64,000 bases of DNA from Oceanospirillum sp964342385 (GCA_964342385.1 CAYFGP010000003.1:1-64000); one strand, 5' to 3'; counted from the stretch's first letter, positions 33,896 to 43,241 are shown. A program made the numbers and translations. Notes: a model not told the origin generated them from the letters alone.

Positions 33896-34825
33896 CTATA
33901 CCACGGCAATATCATTGGGATCGACTGGGGTCAGGGTAAAGTGCTCAGAGGCATAGTGCTCAAAGCATTCGACAAACTCCTGAGTCAGTCCACTGATGGT
34001 GTGATTGGCAGGAGTAATAAAGCCAAAGTAGAAGGGAATCTCGGGTTCAAAAGGACGAATCACTACATCTTGCTTGACGAAAGCGTGGGCGGTAAAGGGG
34101 TCGATAATTGATACACCCAGTCCTTGCTGTACCAGCTGTGCAGCGGTGGGCAGTAACATGGTTTCAATTCTTTCATCGGGTTTAGTGCGGCTTTTTCGTA
34201 ACGCATCATCAATCAAAAAACGCAGTACCGTATTTTCCAGGCCTATAGCCACAAACGGTTCCCGGTGCAGATCTGATGGAACCACCACATCCTGTTGTTC
34301 AAAGCGATGCCCAGCCGGTGCGATACAAACACAACTGGCCTGATAACAGGGGCCAAAGCTGATCTCTTTATGATCTATCGGCAGCATCACCATACCCAGA
34401 TCAAACTTCTGTGCGCCCACCCGATTGGCCAGCTCAACGGATAGGTGGGGAGCAAAATTAGCGGAAACATCCTCCCGGCTGTTTAGAAACTGGCTCAGTA
34501 CGCTTGGCATGATGCTAGAGGCAATCGCTGGCATCGCGGCAATACGCAAGCGTCCCCGGCGCATCATTCTGATCTGGTCTGCCGCCTGGGCCAGATTATC
34601 CATACCGATAAAGTGTCGCTGTACTTCCCGATAAAACGACTGTGCTGCTTGAGTGGGATAGAGACGACTGTTTCTGCGTTCAAACAGCTGAAAATCCAGT
34701 GAATCTTCCAGATCTTTAATTAAGCGCGAAACCGCGGGTTGAGAGACATATAGCATACGCGAAGCATCACTCATAGAACCGGAAAGCATCACCGCCTTAA
34801 AGGCTGATAACTGTTTGGCATTCAT
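33896..34825 (-). CDS. LysR family regulator of the RidA/TRAP/DadA cluster (probable)
   Basis: A 309-residue LysR regulator: winged helix-turn-helix at residues 3-60 (MLSGSMSDASRMLYVSQPAV) and a periplasmic-binding-like effector domain from about 90. It is divergent from the ridA-like gene, with 169 bases between them, which is the usual position for the regulator of the rightward block. Likely coinducer: the substrate of the TRAP transporter. In this class GcvA, DsdC and similar proteins regulate amino acid catabolism, but I cannot name the orthologue. Confidence 0.85.
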   Translation of the reverse strand: MNAKQLSAFKAVMLSGSMSDASRMLYVSQPAVSRLIKDLEDSLDFQLFERRNSRLYPTQAAQSFYREVQRHFIGMDNLAQAADQIRMMRRGRLRIAAMPAIASSIMPSVLSQFLNSREDVSANFAPHLSVELANRVGAQKFDLGMVMLPIDHKEISFGPCYQASCVCIAPAGHRFEQQDVVVPSDLHREPFVAIGLENTVLRFLIDDALRKSRTKPDERIETMLLPTAAQLVQQGLGVSIIDPFTAHAFVKQDVVIRPFEPEIPFYFGFITPANHTISGLTQEFVECFEHYASEHFTLTPVDPNDIAVV

Positions 34826-34848
34826 CGTTTTTTACCCCCCCCTATTTT

Positions 34849-34874
34849 TACAAGCTCTTACAAGCTTTTATAAG
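34849..34874. promoter_or_regulatory. candidate LysR-type site upstream of ridA-like gene
   Basis: TTTACAAGCTCTTACAAGC repeats TTACAAGCT twice in direct order, and CTTACAAGCTTTTATAAG is an imperfect palindrome (CTTA-N10-TAAG). Position between LysR regulator and target fits a LysR box. Confidence 0.35.
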
Positions 34875-34994
34875 GTATAACATTTCTACATGGATCGTTG
34901 AAATAATTGTATTGGAAGTTATGGCTTAAGAAAAATAATAATAAAGCCATCGAAAAGCACACACCTTGTGAAACAGATGGGAGAGCAATAAACC

Positions 34995-35342
34995 ATGTCT
35001 ATTGAGCGTCATGATAGTGGTCAACGTATGAGCCGAGCGGTCATCCATAACGGCGTTGCGTATCTGTGTGGTCAGGTACCGGCTGATGAAAATGTCGGTA
35101 TTGCTGAGCAGACGGCATCCACTCTGAACAAGATCGAGCAGCTATTGGCAGAAGTGGGTAGTCACAAAGACAAGCTGCTGTCAGTCACCATCTATGTATG
35201 GGATATGAAAGATTTCGCCGGTATGAATGAAGTCTGGGATGCCTGGGTTTCTGAAGGTAAAGCACCGGCGCGTGCTTGTGTTGAAGCCCGTATGGCCCGT
35301 CCTTCTCTGCTGGTTGAGATGTCCTGTATCGCAGCGGTTTAA
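34995..35342 (+). CDS. RidA/YjgF-family enamine/imine deaminase
   Basis: A 115-residue RidA-family protein. PARACVEARMARPSLLVEM at the C-terminal end contains the Arg that binds the carboxylate of imine substrates in active RidA members. RidA proteins hydrolyse 2-aminoacrylate or other imines released by amino acid dehydrogenases and lyases. It forms trimers in known cases. It is the first gene of a block that continues with a TRAP transporter and a DadA-like dehydrogenase, whose imine product would be its natural substrate. Confidence 0.85.
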   Translation: MSIERHDSGQRMSRAVIHNGVAYLCGQVPADENVGIAEQTASTLNKIEQLLAEVGSHKDKLLSVTIYVWDMKDFAGMNEVWDAWVSEGKAPARACVEARMARPSLLVEMSCIAAV

Positions 35343-35448
35343 GCACTTCACCAGGTTGCTCTTATCACTTGCAGCCATATGGCACGTGGAAGAGCCGAAA
35401 AAGTTTTACAACACCCAAAAATAACAACGAGATGATTAGGTGACAACA

Positions 35449-36435
35449 ATGACAATCACACTAAAGAAAACCTTAAAAGGCATTGCTGCAACCACACTGG
35501 CGCTGTCTTGTAGCTGGGCCGTTGCCGGTGAGAAGTGGGATATGCCGATGGCGTATACCGACAGTAACTTCCATACCCAGAATGCCAAGGCTTTTGCTGA
35601 AGCGGTAAAAGTCGCCACAGGTGGTGAGCTGGAGATTAAGGTACACGGTGGTGGTTCCCTGTTTAAGGGCAATGAGATCAAGCGCGCTGTACAGACCGGT
35701 CAGGCTCAGATTGGTGAGCGCATTCTATCGGCTCATGCTAACGAAGATGCTTTGTTTGCCTTTGATTCAGTGCCTTTCCTGGCGACCTCCTTTGAAGAGT
35801 CCAACAAGCTGTTGCAGGCCGCTAAGCCTGAATTTGACAAGCTGCTGGATAAGCACAATTTGGTGCTGCTGTATTCTGTGCCTTGGCCTCCAGGCGGTTT
35901 TTACGCCAAAAAAGCTCTGAACAGTGCCGATGATCTGAAAGGGGTGAAGTTCCGCTCTTATAACAACGCTACAGCCCGTATGGCTGAGCTGTCCGGTGCT
36001 GTACCGGTTCAGGTGGAAGCTTCTGAGCTGAGCCAGGCATTGGCCACGGGTGTCGCTGAGTCCTTTATCTCTTCCGGTGCAACCGGTTACGACCGTAAGG
36101 TTTGGGAACACCTGACTCACTGGTATGACGTAAAAGTGTGGCTGCCACGTAACTATGTCTTTGTGAACAAACAAGCCTGGAACAGCCTGGATGAAAGTAC
36201 CCAGAACATCGTTAAAGGTCTGGCTCTGATGGCTGAAAAAGCCGGTACTGCACGTTCTGAACAGCTGGCAGGTTGGTATATCGAACAGCTGCAACACAAT
36301 GGCATGACCGTCCAGCCTGCAGGTAAACAGCTGGCAGTAGATTTTAACAAGATCGGTGAGACCATGACTGCAGAGTGGGTGAGGCAAGCCGGTGACAGTG
36401 GTCGCTCAGTTCTGCGTGCCTATCACAAAAACTGA
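35449..36435 (+). CDS. TRAP transporter substrate-binding protein (DctP family)
   Basis: About 328 residues. A signal peptide ending SWAVAGEK is followed by the DctP fold, with YTDSNFHTQNAKAFAEAV at the start and RSYNNATARMAELSGAVPV near 185, where the Arg clamps the carboxylate of the ligand in known TRAP proteins. SFISSGATGYDRKVWEH is another typical stretch. The ligand should be a carboxylate; its identity is not given by sequence alone. ATG 35449 has TTAGGTGA upstream; a GTG at 35440 is also in frame. Hairpins follow before the membrane subunit genes. Confidence 0.9.
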   Translation: MTITLKKTLKGIAATTLALSCSWAVAGEKWDMPMAYTDSNFHTQNAKAFAEAVKVATGGELEIKVHGGGSLFKGNEIKRAVQTGQAQIGERILSAHANEDALFAFDSVPFLATSFEESNKLLQAAKPEFDKLLDKHNLVLLYSVPWPPGGFYAKKALNSADDLKGVKFRSYNNATARMAELSGAVPVQVEASELSQALATGVAESFISSGATGYDRKVWEHLTHWYDVKVWLPRNYVFVNKQAWNSLDESTQNIVKGLALMAEKAGTARSEQLAGWYIEQLQHNGMTVQPAGKQLAVDFNKIGETMTAEWVRQAGDSGRSVLRAYHKN

Positions 36436-36517
36436 TAGGACAGCTTAAGTCTCAGTCTGGCTGATTCTGTTCTGTTCCATTTCATTGAATTGGAACCCGA
36501 CGGGATAACAGCCAGAT

Positions 36518-36624
36518 ACCCAACGGCTGGCTCTTGCTAACCGTTGGGCAAATTAAAGCTTCAAGGATGTTCGATACCAGAAGATGGTATCCCCCCTGAA
36601 AGGCAGTCTCAGGGATGAACTGCC
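36518..36624 (+). other. three hairpins between TRAP P and Q genes
   Basis: CCCAACGG/CCGTTGGG (36519-36526 and 36541-36548), GATACC/GGTATC (36573-36578 and 36586-36591) and GGCAGT/ACTGCC (36602-36607 and 36619-36624). Stem-loops here often protect or limit mRNA so that the binding protein is made in excess over the membrane subunits. Confidence 0.55.
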
Positions 36625-36666
36625 GTTTTAGATCTCTCCGATTCACTCTAAAAAGAAACTGAAACC

Positions 36667-37236
36667 ATGACTACCGAAACCATGACTCGGGATCGATCCC
36701 GTACTGCAGGCAAGTCGACGCTGCGTAAAGGTCTGGACACCTTGTATCTGGTATCAGGCGCACTGGCTGCACTCTTTCTATTGACTATTCTGGGTATTAT
36801 TGTCGCCCAGATGGCGAGTAGATGGATGGGCGTCCAGTTTCCTGGCTCCACGGATTATGCCGGTTACTGTATGGCGGCTTCCTCGTTTTTTGCCCTGGCC
36901 TATACCCTGAACCATAATGCCCATATTCGCGTGAGCCTGATTCTGAATATTGCCAAAGGCAAGGTGCGTCGTGCGCTGTATCTGTGGTGTTTAAGCATTG
37001 CTACCTTGTTGTCCGGTTATCTGGCTTATTTCTCCATTCGTAATGTACAGCTGTCCCATATGATTCATGACATTTCTCAAGGCCAGGATGCAACGCCGCT
37101 GTGGATTCCTCAGTCTGCTGTGGCTATTGGAACGGTGATTTTCACCATTGCGCTACTGGATCATCTGGTAAGAACCCTGCGGGGCGAAGATGACACCTTT
37201 GCTGAAGAGCATCATGTTGAAGGGGAGGAGTTCTGA
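36667..37236 (+). CDS. TRAP transporter small membrane subunit (DctQ family)
   Basis: A 189-residue membrane protein with four predicted helices (about residues 28-52, 65-85, 106-126, 148-168). RWMGVQFPGSTDYAGY and NHNAHIRVSLIL are typical of DctQ subunits, which scaffold the large subunit. It ends with a charged tail. Its stop codon shares one base with the start of the next gene (TGATG), so the two are translationally coupled. Confidence 0.9.
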   Translation: MTTETMTRDRSRTAGKSTLRKGLDTLYLVSGALAALFLLTILGIIVAQMASRWMGVQFPGSTDYAGYCMAASSFFALAYTLNHNAHIRVSLILNIAKGKVRRALYLWCLSIATLLSGYLAYFSIRNVQLSHMIHDISQGQDATPLWIPQSAVAIGTVIFTIALLDHLVRTLRGEDDTFAEEHHVEGEEF

Positions 37237-38546
37237 TGGATGAATTAACGCTAACAGGCATCTTCCTGTTCACGCTGTTTTTCTTACTGGGCAGTGGTGT
37301 CTGGATCGGTCTGGCACTGCTGGGTGTTGCCTTTGTTGGTATGGAGCTATTTACCGGTCGCCCAACCGGTGATGCCATGTTTACGGCGATCTGGTCTGGC
37401 TCTGCCAGTTGGACATTAACCGCATTGCCGCTGTTTATCTGGATGGGGGAGATTCTATTCCGTACTCGTTTGTCCGAAGATATGTTTAAGGGCTTGTCAC
37501 CCTGGATGGCTAATCTTCCGGGCCAGCTGCTGCATACTAATGTGGTGGGCTGTACGGTGTTTGCCGCAGTATCGGGCTCATCAGCCGCAACACTGACTAC
37601 CGTGGGCAAGATGTCGATTCCAGAACTGCGTCGTCGTGGTTATCCCGACTATATGACACTGGGTACTCTGGTAGGTGCGTCTACTCTGGGTTTGATGATT
37701 CCACCCTCACTGACGTTGATTGTTTATGGCGTGACCATTAACGAGTCGATCTCCAAGCTATTTATGGCCGGTGTACTGCCGGGGCTGGTGCTGGCGGGAC
37801 TGTTTATGGGTTATATCGCCGTGTGGTCTTTTGTTCGCCGTAATGAAGTGCCACCAAAAGAAGCGCGTATGAGTTTTGCTGAAAAGCTGTATAACTCGCG
37901 CTTTCTGATTCCAGTGATCCTGTTGATCGCTCTGGTGATTGGTTCTATTTACACCGGTGTGGCAACAGCAACGGAGTCGGCTGCATTTGGTGTGATTGGT
38001 GCACTGGTACTGGCGACTCTGCAGGGTTCATTAACTAAAGACACCTTTATTGCCAGTCTGATGGGGGCTACACGGACCTCCTGTATGATCGCCTTGATTC
38101 TAGCAGGTGCAGCTTTCCTGGCTCTGGCGATGGGCTTTACCGGCCTACCGGCGACCGTGGCGGAATATATCGGTTCATTGGAGCTGTCACCACTCACACT
38201 GATCTTTGCCCTGATGTGCTTCTATATCATCGTCGGCATGTTCCTGGATGGTATCTCTTCGGTCGTGCTGACCATGGCGGTAGTGGAGCCTATGATCCGT
38301 CAGGCAGGTATTGATCTGCTGTGGTTCGGTATCTTTATCGTGGTTGTAGTGGAAATGGCACAGATTACCCCACCGATTGGTTTTAACCTGTTTGTCATGC
38401 AAGGCATGACTAAAAAGCCTATTGGTTATATCGCCAAAACCGCGTTCCCTATGTTCCTGTTGATGGTAGTGATGGTGGGTATCCTGGTGATGTTCCCGGA
38501 TCTGGCCACTTATCTGCCGGAGAATATGAAACAAACACCGGGTTAA
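37236..38546 (+). CDS. TRAP transporter large membrane subunit (DctM family)
   Basis: A 436-residue protein with about 12 helices. VSGSSAATLTTVGKMSIPEL and GASTLGLMIPPSLTLIVYG are conserved DctM stretches, the latter in the sodium and substrate path; the second half repeats with EMAQITPPIGFNLFV. It moves the ligand delivered by the binding protein, driven by sodium. With the P and Q subunits it forms a complete TRAP system, next to RidA and DadA-like genes. Confidence 0.95.
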   Translation: MDELTLTGIFLFTLFFLLGSGVWIGLALLGVAFVGMELFTGRPTGDAMFTAIWSGSASWTLTALPLFIWMGEILFRTRLSEDMFKGLSPWMANLPGQLLHTNVVGCTVFAAVSGSSAATLTTVGKMSIPELRRRGYPDYMTLGTLVGASTLGLMIPPSLTLIVYGVTINESISKLFMAGVLPGLVLAGLFMGYIAVWSFVRRNEVPPKEARMSFAEKLYNSRFLIPVILLIALVIGSIYTGVATATESAAFGVIGALVLATLQGSLTKDTFIASLMGATRTSCMIALILAGAAFLALAMGFTGLPATVAEYIGSLELSPLTLIFALMCFYIIVGMFLDGISSVVLTMAVVEPMIRQAGIDLLWFGIFIVVVVEMAQITPPIGFNLFVMQGMTKKPIGYIAKTAFPMFLLMVVMVGILVMFPDLATYLPENMKQTPG

Positions 38547-38753
38547 TCAACCTTTGTAACAAGATCTTGGTTAAGGCAGGCCGCTGATTGTCGGTCTGCC
38601 TGCCTGATACGTGGATTCAGCAACACTCTGATCTAAATATTCTTTTTCTTCATTCCAGTTTTTATGCCATTCCAATTTTTATTTCATTTATTTGGTAGGG
38701 GCAGGGGCAGCTTTTGCCTATGTTCTGCCAAAGAATAGGGAGATGTGATTGCC

Positions 38754-40214
38754 ATGATGAGTTTATCGGGGCAAGCGCCTCAACAAGACAGTACTCAGCT
38801 CAGTTTTCAGCAGAGTGCTCAAAAGCACGACCAGCAGCCGTCAGGCCGTGACCAACAAGACATGGATACCGAACAACATGTGACTGTGATTGGTGCGGGT
38901 ATTATTGGCATCTCCTGTGCGGTCCAGCTGCAGGCTAAAGGGCTGAAGGTCAGTGTGATCGATAAGTTACCACCGGCAGATGCCACCTCTCACGGTAATG
39001 CTGGTATTTTTGCCGAGTGTGGTTGTATTCCTGTAGCGACGCCAGGTTTTATCTGGCAGTTGCCTCAGTTGCTATTGGACCCACACGGGCCTTTGTCACT
39101 GCCGTTGAACTATCTACCGAAGTTATCCAGTTGGGGGACCTCGTTTGCACTAAATACCCGTATGAAGCGTTTCCGTCATATCAGTCAATCTTTAGCCACG
39201 TTATTAAAAGACGCGACAGCGCTGCATCTGCAGCAGGCTGAGCTGACGGGAGCTCAGGAGTACGCCAAAGCTTCGCCTTATTATTATCTGTATCAAGATG
39301 AAGCGGCGTTTAATGGCGATAAGCTGGCCTGGAGTACTCGGCGTCAGTATGGCTCTCAGTACGATCTACTTGAGGGGGAGGCGGTGCATCAGCGCGAGCC
39401 TGCCGTATCTGATGCGTTTAATTTTGCGGTGTCGCTACATAACCACGGTTATTCACCAAACCCCGGTGGTTTAGTGAAGAAGATGGCACAATACTTTGTA
39501 GAGCAAGGTGGCAAGTTTATTACCGGTGAAGTGGTTGAGCTGCGTCGTGAACAGAGTTCAGTAAATGGATTAGAGCAGGACAGGGCGCAGCAGAAAGCGC
39601 CAGGACAAGACAAGAGACAAGAGCAGAGTCTAAAACAGGGCTTTGAACAGGACCTTGAACAGAATAGAGTCAGTCATATAGTGACAGACAGAGGCATCTA
39701 TCCTGTGGGGCAGCTGGTGTTGGCCGGTGGTGCCTGGTCCGCCAAACTGGCCGAGCAATTGGGCCATAAGGTGCCATTGGAAGCGGAGCGGGGTTATCAC
39801 GTTGAAGTGAAAAATCCTGGGATTACTCTGAATGCGCCCATCATGTTCTCCGCAGGCAAGCTTGTGGCAACGCCTATGGAAGGGGGTATACGCTTTGCGG
39901 GGTTGGTGGAGTTTGGAGGTTTGAAAGCAGACCCAGATTATGATTTCTGTGATCGTCTGCTTTATCACGCTAAGGCATTGTTTCCTCAGATTGATATCAC
40001 AGACCATGTGAAGTGGATGGGGCATCGGCCTTCGATCACCGATAGCTTGCCGGTCATCGGGCGTTGTCCAAATTACTCTAATGTTCTGTACGCCTTTGGT
40101 CATCAGCATATGGGCTTAGGGTTGGGACCAAGAACAGGGCGAATTATCACCGAGTTGGTGACTACAGGCCAAAGTGAGATTGATTTAACGCCATACCGTA
40201 TCGATCGATTTTAA
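38754..40214 (+). CDS. DadA-like FAD-dependent D-amino acid dehydrogenase (probable)
   Basis: About 486 residues. After an unusual Gln-rich leader of about 35 residues the FAD fold starts VTVIGAGIIGISCAVQLQ. SHGNAGIFAECGCIPVATPG and the C-terminal WMGHRPSITDSLPVIGR are characteristic of the DadA/GlyA-oxidase (DAO) family that deaminates D-amino acids to 2-oxo acids via an imine. Near residues 270-305 there is a 35-residue Gln- and Glu-rich insert, absent from usual members and likely a surface loop. The ATG at 38754 has AGGGAGA upstream. Context with TRAP transporter and RidA supports a catabolic role. Confidence 0.8.
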   Translation: MMSLSGQAPQQDSTQLSFQQSAQKHDQQPSGRDQQDMDTEQHVTVIGAGIIGISCAVQLQAKGLKVSVIDKLPPADATSHGNAGIFAECGCIPVATPGFIWQLPQLLLDPHGPLSLPLNYLPKLSSWGTSFALNTRMKRFRHISQSLATLLKDATALHLQQAELTGAQEYAKASPYYYLYQDEAAFNGDKLAWSTRRQYGSQYDLLEGEAVHQREPAVSDAFNFAVSLHNHGYSPNPGGLVKKMAQYFVEQGGKFITGEVVELRREQSSVNGLEQDRAQQKAPGQDKRQEQSLKQGFEQDLEQNRVSHIVTDRGIYPVGQLVLAGGAWSAKLAEQLGHKVPLEAERGYHVEVKNPGITLNAPIMFSAGKLVATPMEGGIRFAGLVEFGGLKADPDYDFCDRLLYHAKALFPQIDITDHVKWMGHRPSITDSLPVIGRCPNYSNVLYAFGHQHMGLGLGPRTGRIITELVTTGQSEIDLTPYRIDRF

Positions 40215-40688
40215 GCGGATCTTTTGATGATCCATTAACTTACTGTCGTGCCAGTATGCTTGGCCTCGAATTATTCGAGGTCTTTTTTCTTTAAGGACTG
40301 CAATACCTGTTAGTCGCTGTCTATCAGCCTCTGTCTATCAATTATGGCCCAAGGCTTCTCACCTATCACCCATTAGCTATCACCTCGGTTCAAGACTCAG
40401 GGCTTACCACCTGGGGTTCTGGGCTTATCACATTGGATTAATGTCGTGGTCTAATAATCCCGGGTGCTATTAACAATCCCTGATACCGTTTTTAGCGGTG
40501 TTACCTATTGTGTATTAATGTGTCTTTTTGTAATGTTCTTTGCTTGAGTTTTACCTGATATACGCTAGTGTATTTAAGGTGAGTTTTTAATGGATCTTAA
40601 AGAACCTAACCTTACTCTGGTGTCCTCCGCATCCATAGAACAAGGTTCTTAGTTGTGATTGAGTGCAGGACAACCTGAAGGAAATGCT
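40215..40688. other. gene-free stretch
   Basis: A terminator lies at its left end (40264-40280). The remainder is repetitive in feel (CTATCACCCATTAGCTATCACC near 40370) but no repeat is long or exact. The promoter of the REC-HATPase gene should lie near 40560-40660. No gene is supported. Confidence 0.6.
40264..40280 (+). terminator. strong terminator of the DadA-like block
   Basis: CCTCGAA and TTCGAGG form a perfect stem with a TTA loop followed by TCTTTTTTCTTT, 50 bases after the stop codon. Confidence 0.85.
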
Positions 40689-41585
40689 ATGTCTAAGCAG
40701 TGGGCCTCTATTCTTGTAATTGACGATGATACTGATAATCGTCAATTGATTGCCGAGTTTTTGAGTGATGAAGACTATCAGCTACATATGGCCAAAGATG
40801 GTGGTATTGCCTGGGATATGCTGCAACAAAACCCTGAGGGTTATGATGTACTGCTGTTGGATCTGTTGATGCCTAATATGGGAGGAATGGAGCTACTCTC
40901 ATTGATTAAAGATCATGGTCCACTTAAGAACATTCCTGTCATTCTTCTATCAGGCAGAGCTGGGCGAGATATCGTAGCAGGTATCAACGCAGGGGCTTTT
41001 TACTATTTGACCAAGCCTTTTGACAGTGACCTGCTGCGCTCCATTGTGAAAACTGCTGTAGCGGATCAGCGTAAATATGCCAAGTTACAGCAGGAAATAA
41101 AACGCGGTTTAAAAACCTTTCAGATGATGCGACAGGGGGAGTTTTTCTACCGTACCCTGGCTGAAGCTAATGTGCTGACTCAATTTCTATCTCAGGCTTG
41201 TCCAAATCCAGAACGAGTTGTTCTAGGGCTATCAGAGCTGCTGATTAATGCGGTAGAACACGGCAATCTAGAGATCAGTTATAAAGAGAAAACCCATCTA
41301 TTAGAGCAGGATACTTGGCAGGAAGCCCTGGAACATAGGCTTAAGCAAGAGCCTTATCAGGATAGGCAGGTCAAAGTGCTCTTTCAACGTTTCAGTGATC
41401 GTTTAAGTTTTACGATCACTGATGAAGGCCAGGGGTTTGATTGGCAGCCATTTCTACGTATAGATCCAGAACGTTGCAGTGACAATCACGGTCGTGGTAT
41501 TGCCATGGCGAGTGTAATTAGCTTCGATAAGTTGGAATATAAAGGTAAGGGAAATGAGGTTGTCGCGACTATAAAGCTCCAGTAA
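40689..41585 (+). CDS. response regulator with HATPase (RsbW-like) output domain
   Basis: About 298 residues. The receiver domain (residues 5-125) has D58 as the phospho-acceptor (GYDVLLLDLLMP), acidic IDDD near 11-14 and K109 (LTKPF). A linker leads to a C-terminal HATPase domain like RsbW: ELLINAVEHGN (N box), DEGQGFDW (G1) and GRGIAMA (G2). Such proteins may act as anti-sigma kinases or transfer signals in partner-switching. No cognate anti-anti-sigma protein is nearby. ATG 40689 is preferred because GAAGGAAA lies just upstream. Confidence 0.85.
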   Translation: MSKQWASILVIDDDTDNRQLIAEFLSDEDYQLHMAKDGGIAWDMLQQNPEGYDVLLLDLLMPNMGGMELLSLIKDHGPLKNIPVILLSGRAGRDIVAGINAGAFYYLTKPFDSDLLRSIVKTAVADQRKYAKLQQEIKRGLKTFQMMRQGEFFYRTLAEANVLTQFLSQACPNPERVVLGLSELLINAVEHGNLEISYKEKTHLLEQDTWQEALEHRLKQEPYQDRQVKVLFQRFSDRLSFTITDEGQGFDWQPFLRIDPERCSDNHGRGIAMASVISFDKLEYKGKGNEVVATIKLQ

Positions 41586-41736
41586 GGCTTCAGCGCTTTA
41601 GGAAAATCCAGCATTTCAGTGCAGTAAAGCCCAACACTTCAGTGTAGTAAATCTCCAGATATAGCTGAAATGATCAAATGTGTGTTGAAGGTAAGGTATG
41701 CTTCTCTGACCGATTTTCCAACAGGAGGAGAGAGCG

Positions 41737-42288
41737 ATGGGTTTCAAAGGGCACTTTCAGCTGATGGCTCAATACAATCAGCGGATGAATCACCAAGTGT
41801 ACCAAGCGGCTACACAGCTGTCAGCAGAGCAATTCAACCAGTATCAAGGGGCCTTTTTTGGTTCGATTTCAGGGGTGTTAAATCATATTCTGGTGGGAGA
41901 TCTAATCTGGTTGTCCCGTTTTGCTCAGCACCAGGTGAGTTATCAAAGCCTTAAAGATTTATCCCAGCTGCCTAAACCTAAAGGGCTGGACCATGTTCTC
42001 TTCGGTGAGTTGGGCGCTTTAACCCAAGCGCGTCAGCAGGTCGATAGCGCTATTATCCGCTGGTTGGATAAAGAAGCGGTACCTGATCACTTTTATCAAG
42101 ACCTGAGCTACAGCAACACCAAAGGCATTGTCAGTCAGCGGAACTTTGCCGAACTGGTTTCCCATCTGTTTAATCACCAAACTCATCATCGAGGGCAGGT
42201 GAGTACTCTGTTATCGCAAAATGGTATCGATATAGGGGTAACTGATTTTTTGGTGGATATCCCTGATAAAACGTCTACGCAAGATTAG
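41737..42288 (+). CDS. DinB family protein
   Basis: A 183-residue four-helix DinB-fold protein. His residues at H50 (LNH), H143, H147 and H150 (NHQTHH) fit the DinB metal site, which binds nickel or zinc in known structures. The fold serves as a thiol-S-transferase in bacillithiol/mycothiol organisms; function in gammaproteobacteria is unsettled. GGAGGAG precedes ATG. Between it and the REC gene lie two imperfect 17-base copies of CATTTCAGTGCAGTAAA. Confidence 0.8.
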   Translation: MGFKGHFQLMAQYNQRMNHQVYQAATQLSAEQFNQYQGAFFGSISGVLNHILVGDLIWLSRFAQHQVSYQSLKDLSQLPKPKGLDHVLFGELGALTQARQQVDSAIIRWLDKEAVPDHFYQDLSYSNTKGIVSQRNFAELVSHLFNHQTHHRGQVSTLLSQNGIDIGVTDFLVDIPDKTSTQD

Positions 42289-42485
42289 TAGGCACATTAA
42301 GGCCCTGAGAACTGTTGTTAAGAAAAGTCACTTGAGTTCTGGATAATCATGCCGATAAAACAAGTGAATACTATGCACTTTAATAAAAATCAGTAGGTTA
42401 TGTGATTGTTTGTGCGGCAAATGTAGTCGTATTTGAGTTTTTTCCTATAATTTAGCTATCGCATGCCGTTAGGGCTGGAATACCT

Positions 42486-43241
42486 ATGACCCATTTCAAA
42501 TTAGCTGTTGCCCAGATCGCCGTTAAAAAGGGTGGAGTAGCCACGAATATTCGTGAACATTTACGAGTGATTCAGCAGGCTTCTGCTCATCAGGTGTCTT
42601 ATCTGGTGTTTCCTGAACTGTCGTTAATAGGATATGAACCTGAACTGGCTGAGCAGCTGGCCATAACTGAGGATGACCTTCGTTTGGAGCTGTTTAAAGG
42701 TGCTGCCGTTCTGCATCAGATGTATATCGTGGTGGGTGCGCCACTACAAGGGGAGGGAAAACCCTATATAGGCGCATTGATCTTTACACCCGAGGGTGAA
42801 GTACTCAGTTATCGCAAAATGAACCTTCACCCGGGTGAAGACACGTTTTTTCAAGCCGGTAAAGATCTGCAGATTCTTAATATCAATAAAGTCAAAATAG
42901 GTAATGGCATCTGTGCCGATATGAACTCAGAACATCATGCGCAGCAATATGCGGTGTTAGGAGCCGATATCTATGTGGCAGGTGTCTTAATCACTGAGAG
43001 TGGTTATGTCAGCGATACCGCGAAAATGGCAGCGGATGCTGAGCAATTTAATATGCTGGTGGCGATGGCGAACTACAATCAACCGACCGGTGGTTGGCAT
43101 CCTATTGGTCGTAGTGGCATTTGGGGACCAGAAGGCTTGTTGGTCAGTGCCAATGAAACAGATACGGCATTAGTGATTGCAGAAAAAACAGCTGAGGGCT
43201 GGCAAGGTGAAGTTTTGGTTGTACCTGATGCTTCAGCGTGA
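42486..43241 (+). CDS. carbon-nitrogen hydrolase (nitrilase superfamily)
   Basis: A 251-residue nitrilase-superfamily amidase with the full catalytic triad: E44 (VFPELS), K111 (YRKMNL) and C143 (GICADMNSEH). It should hydrolyse an amide; the substrate class is unclear. The segment NQPTGGWHPIGRSGIWGPEG is well ordered. It stands alone, before a strong terminator. Confidence 0.85.
   Translation: MTHFKLAVAQIAVKKGGVATNIREHLRVIQQASAHQVSYLVFPELSLIGYEPELAEQLAITEDDLRLELFKGAAVLHQMYIVVGAPLQGEGKPYIGALIFTPEGEVLSYRKMNLHPGEDTFFQAGKDLQILNINKVKIGNGICADMNSEHHAQQYAVLGADIYVAGVLITESGYVSDTAKMAADAEQFNMLVAMANYNQPTGGWHPIGRSGIWGPEGLLVSANETDTALVIAEKTAEGWQGEVLVVPDASA

Noticed and set aside
40360..40450. Repeated ATCACC/TTACCACC-like words, possible small tandem repeat
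   Set aside because: Copies are irregular in length and sequence; no clear unit.
41612..41651. Two copies of a 17-base sequence (CATTTCAGTGCAGTAAA type), 23 bases apart
   Set aside because: Only two copies with several differences; may be chance or a local duplication, with no evidence of function.
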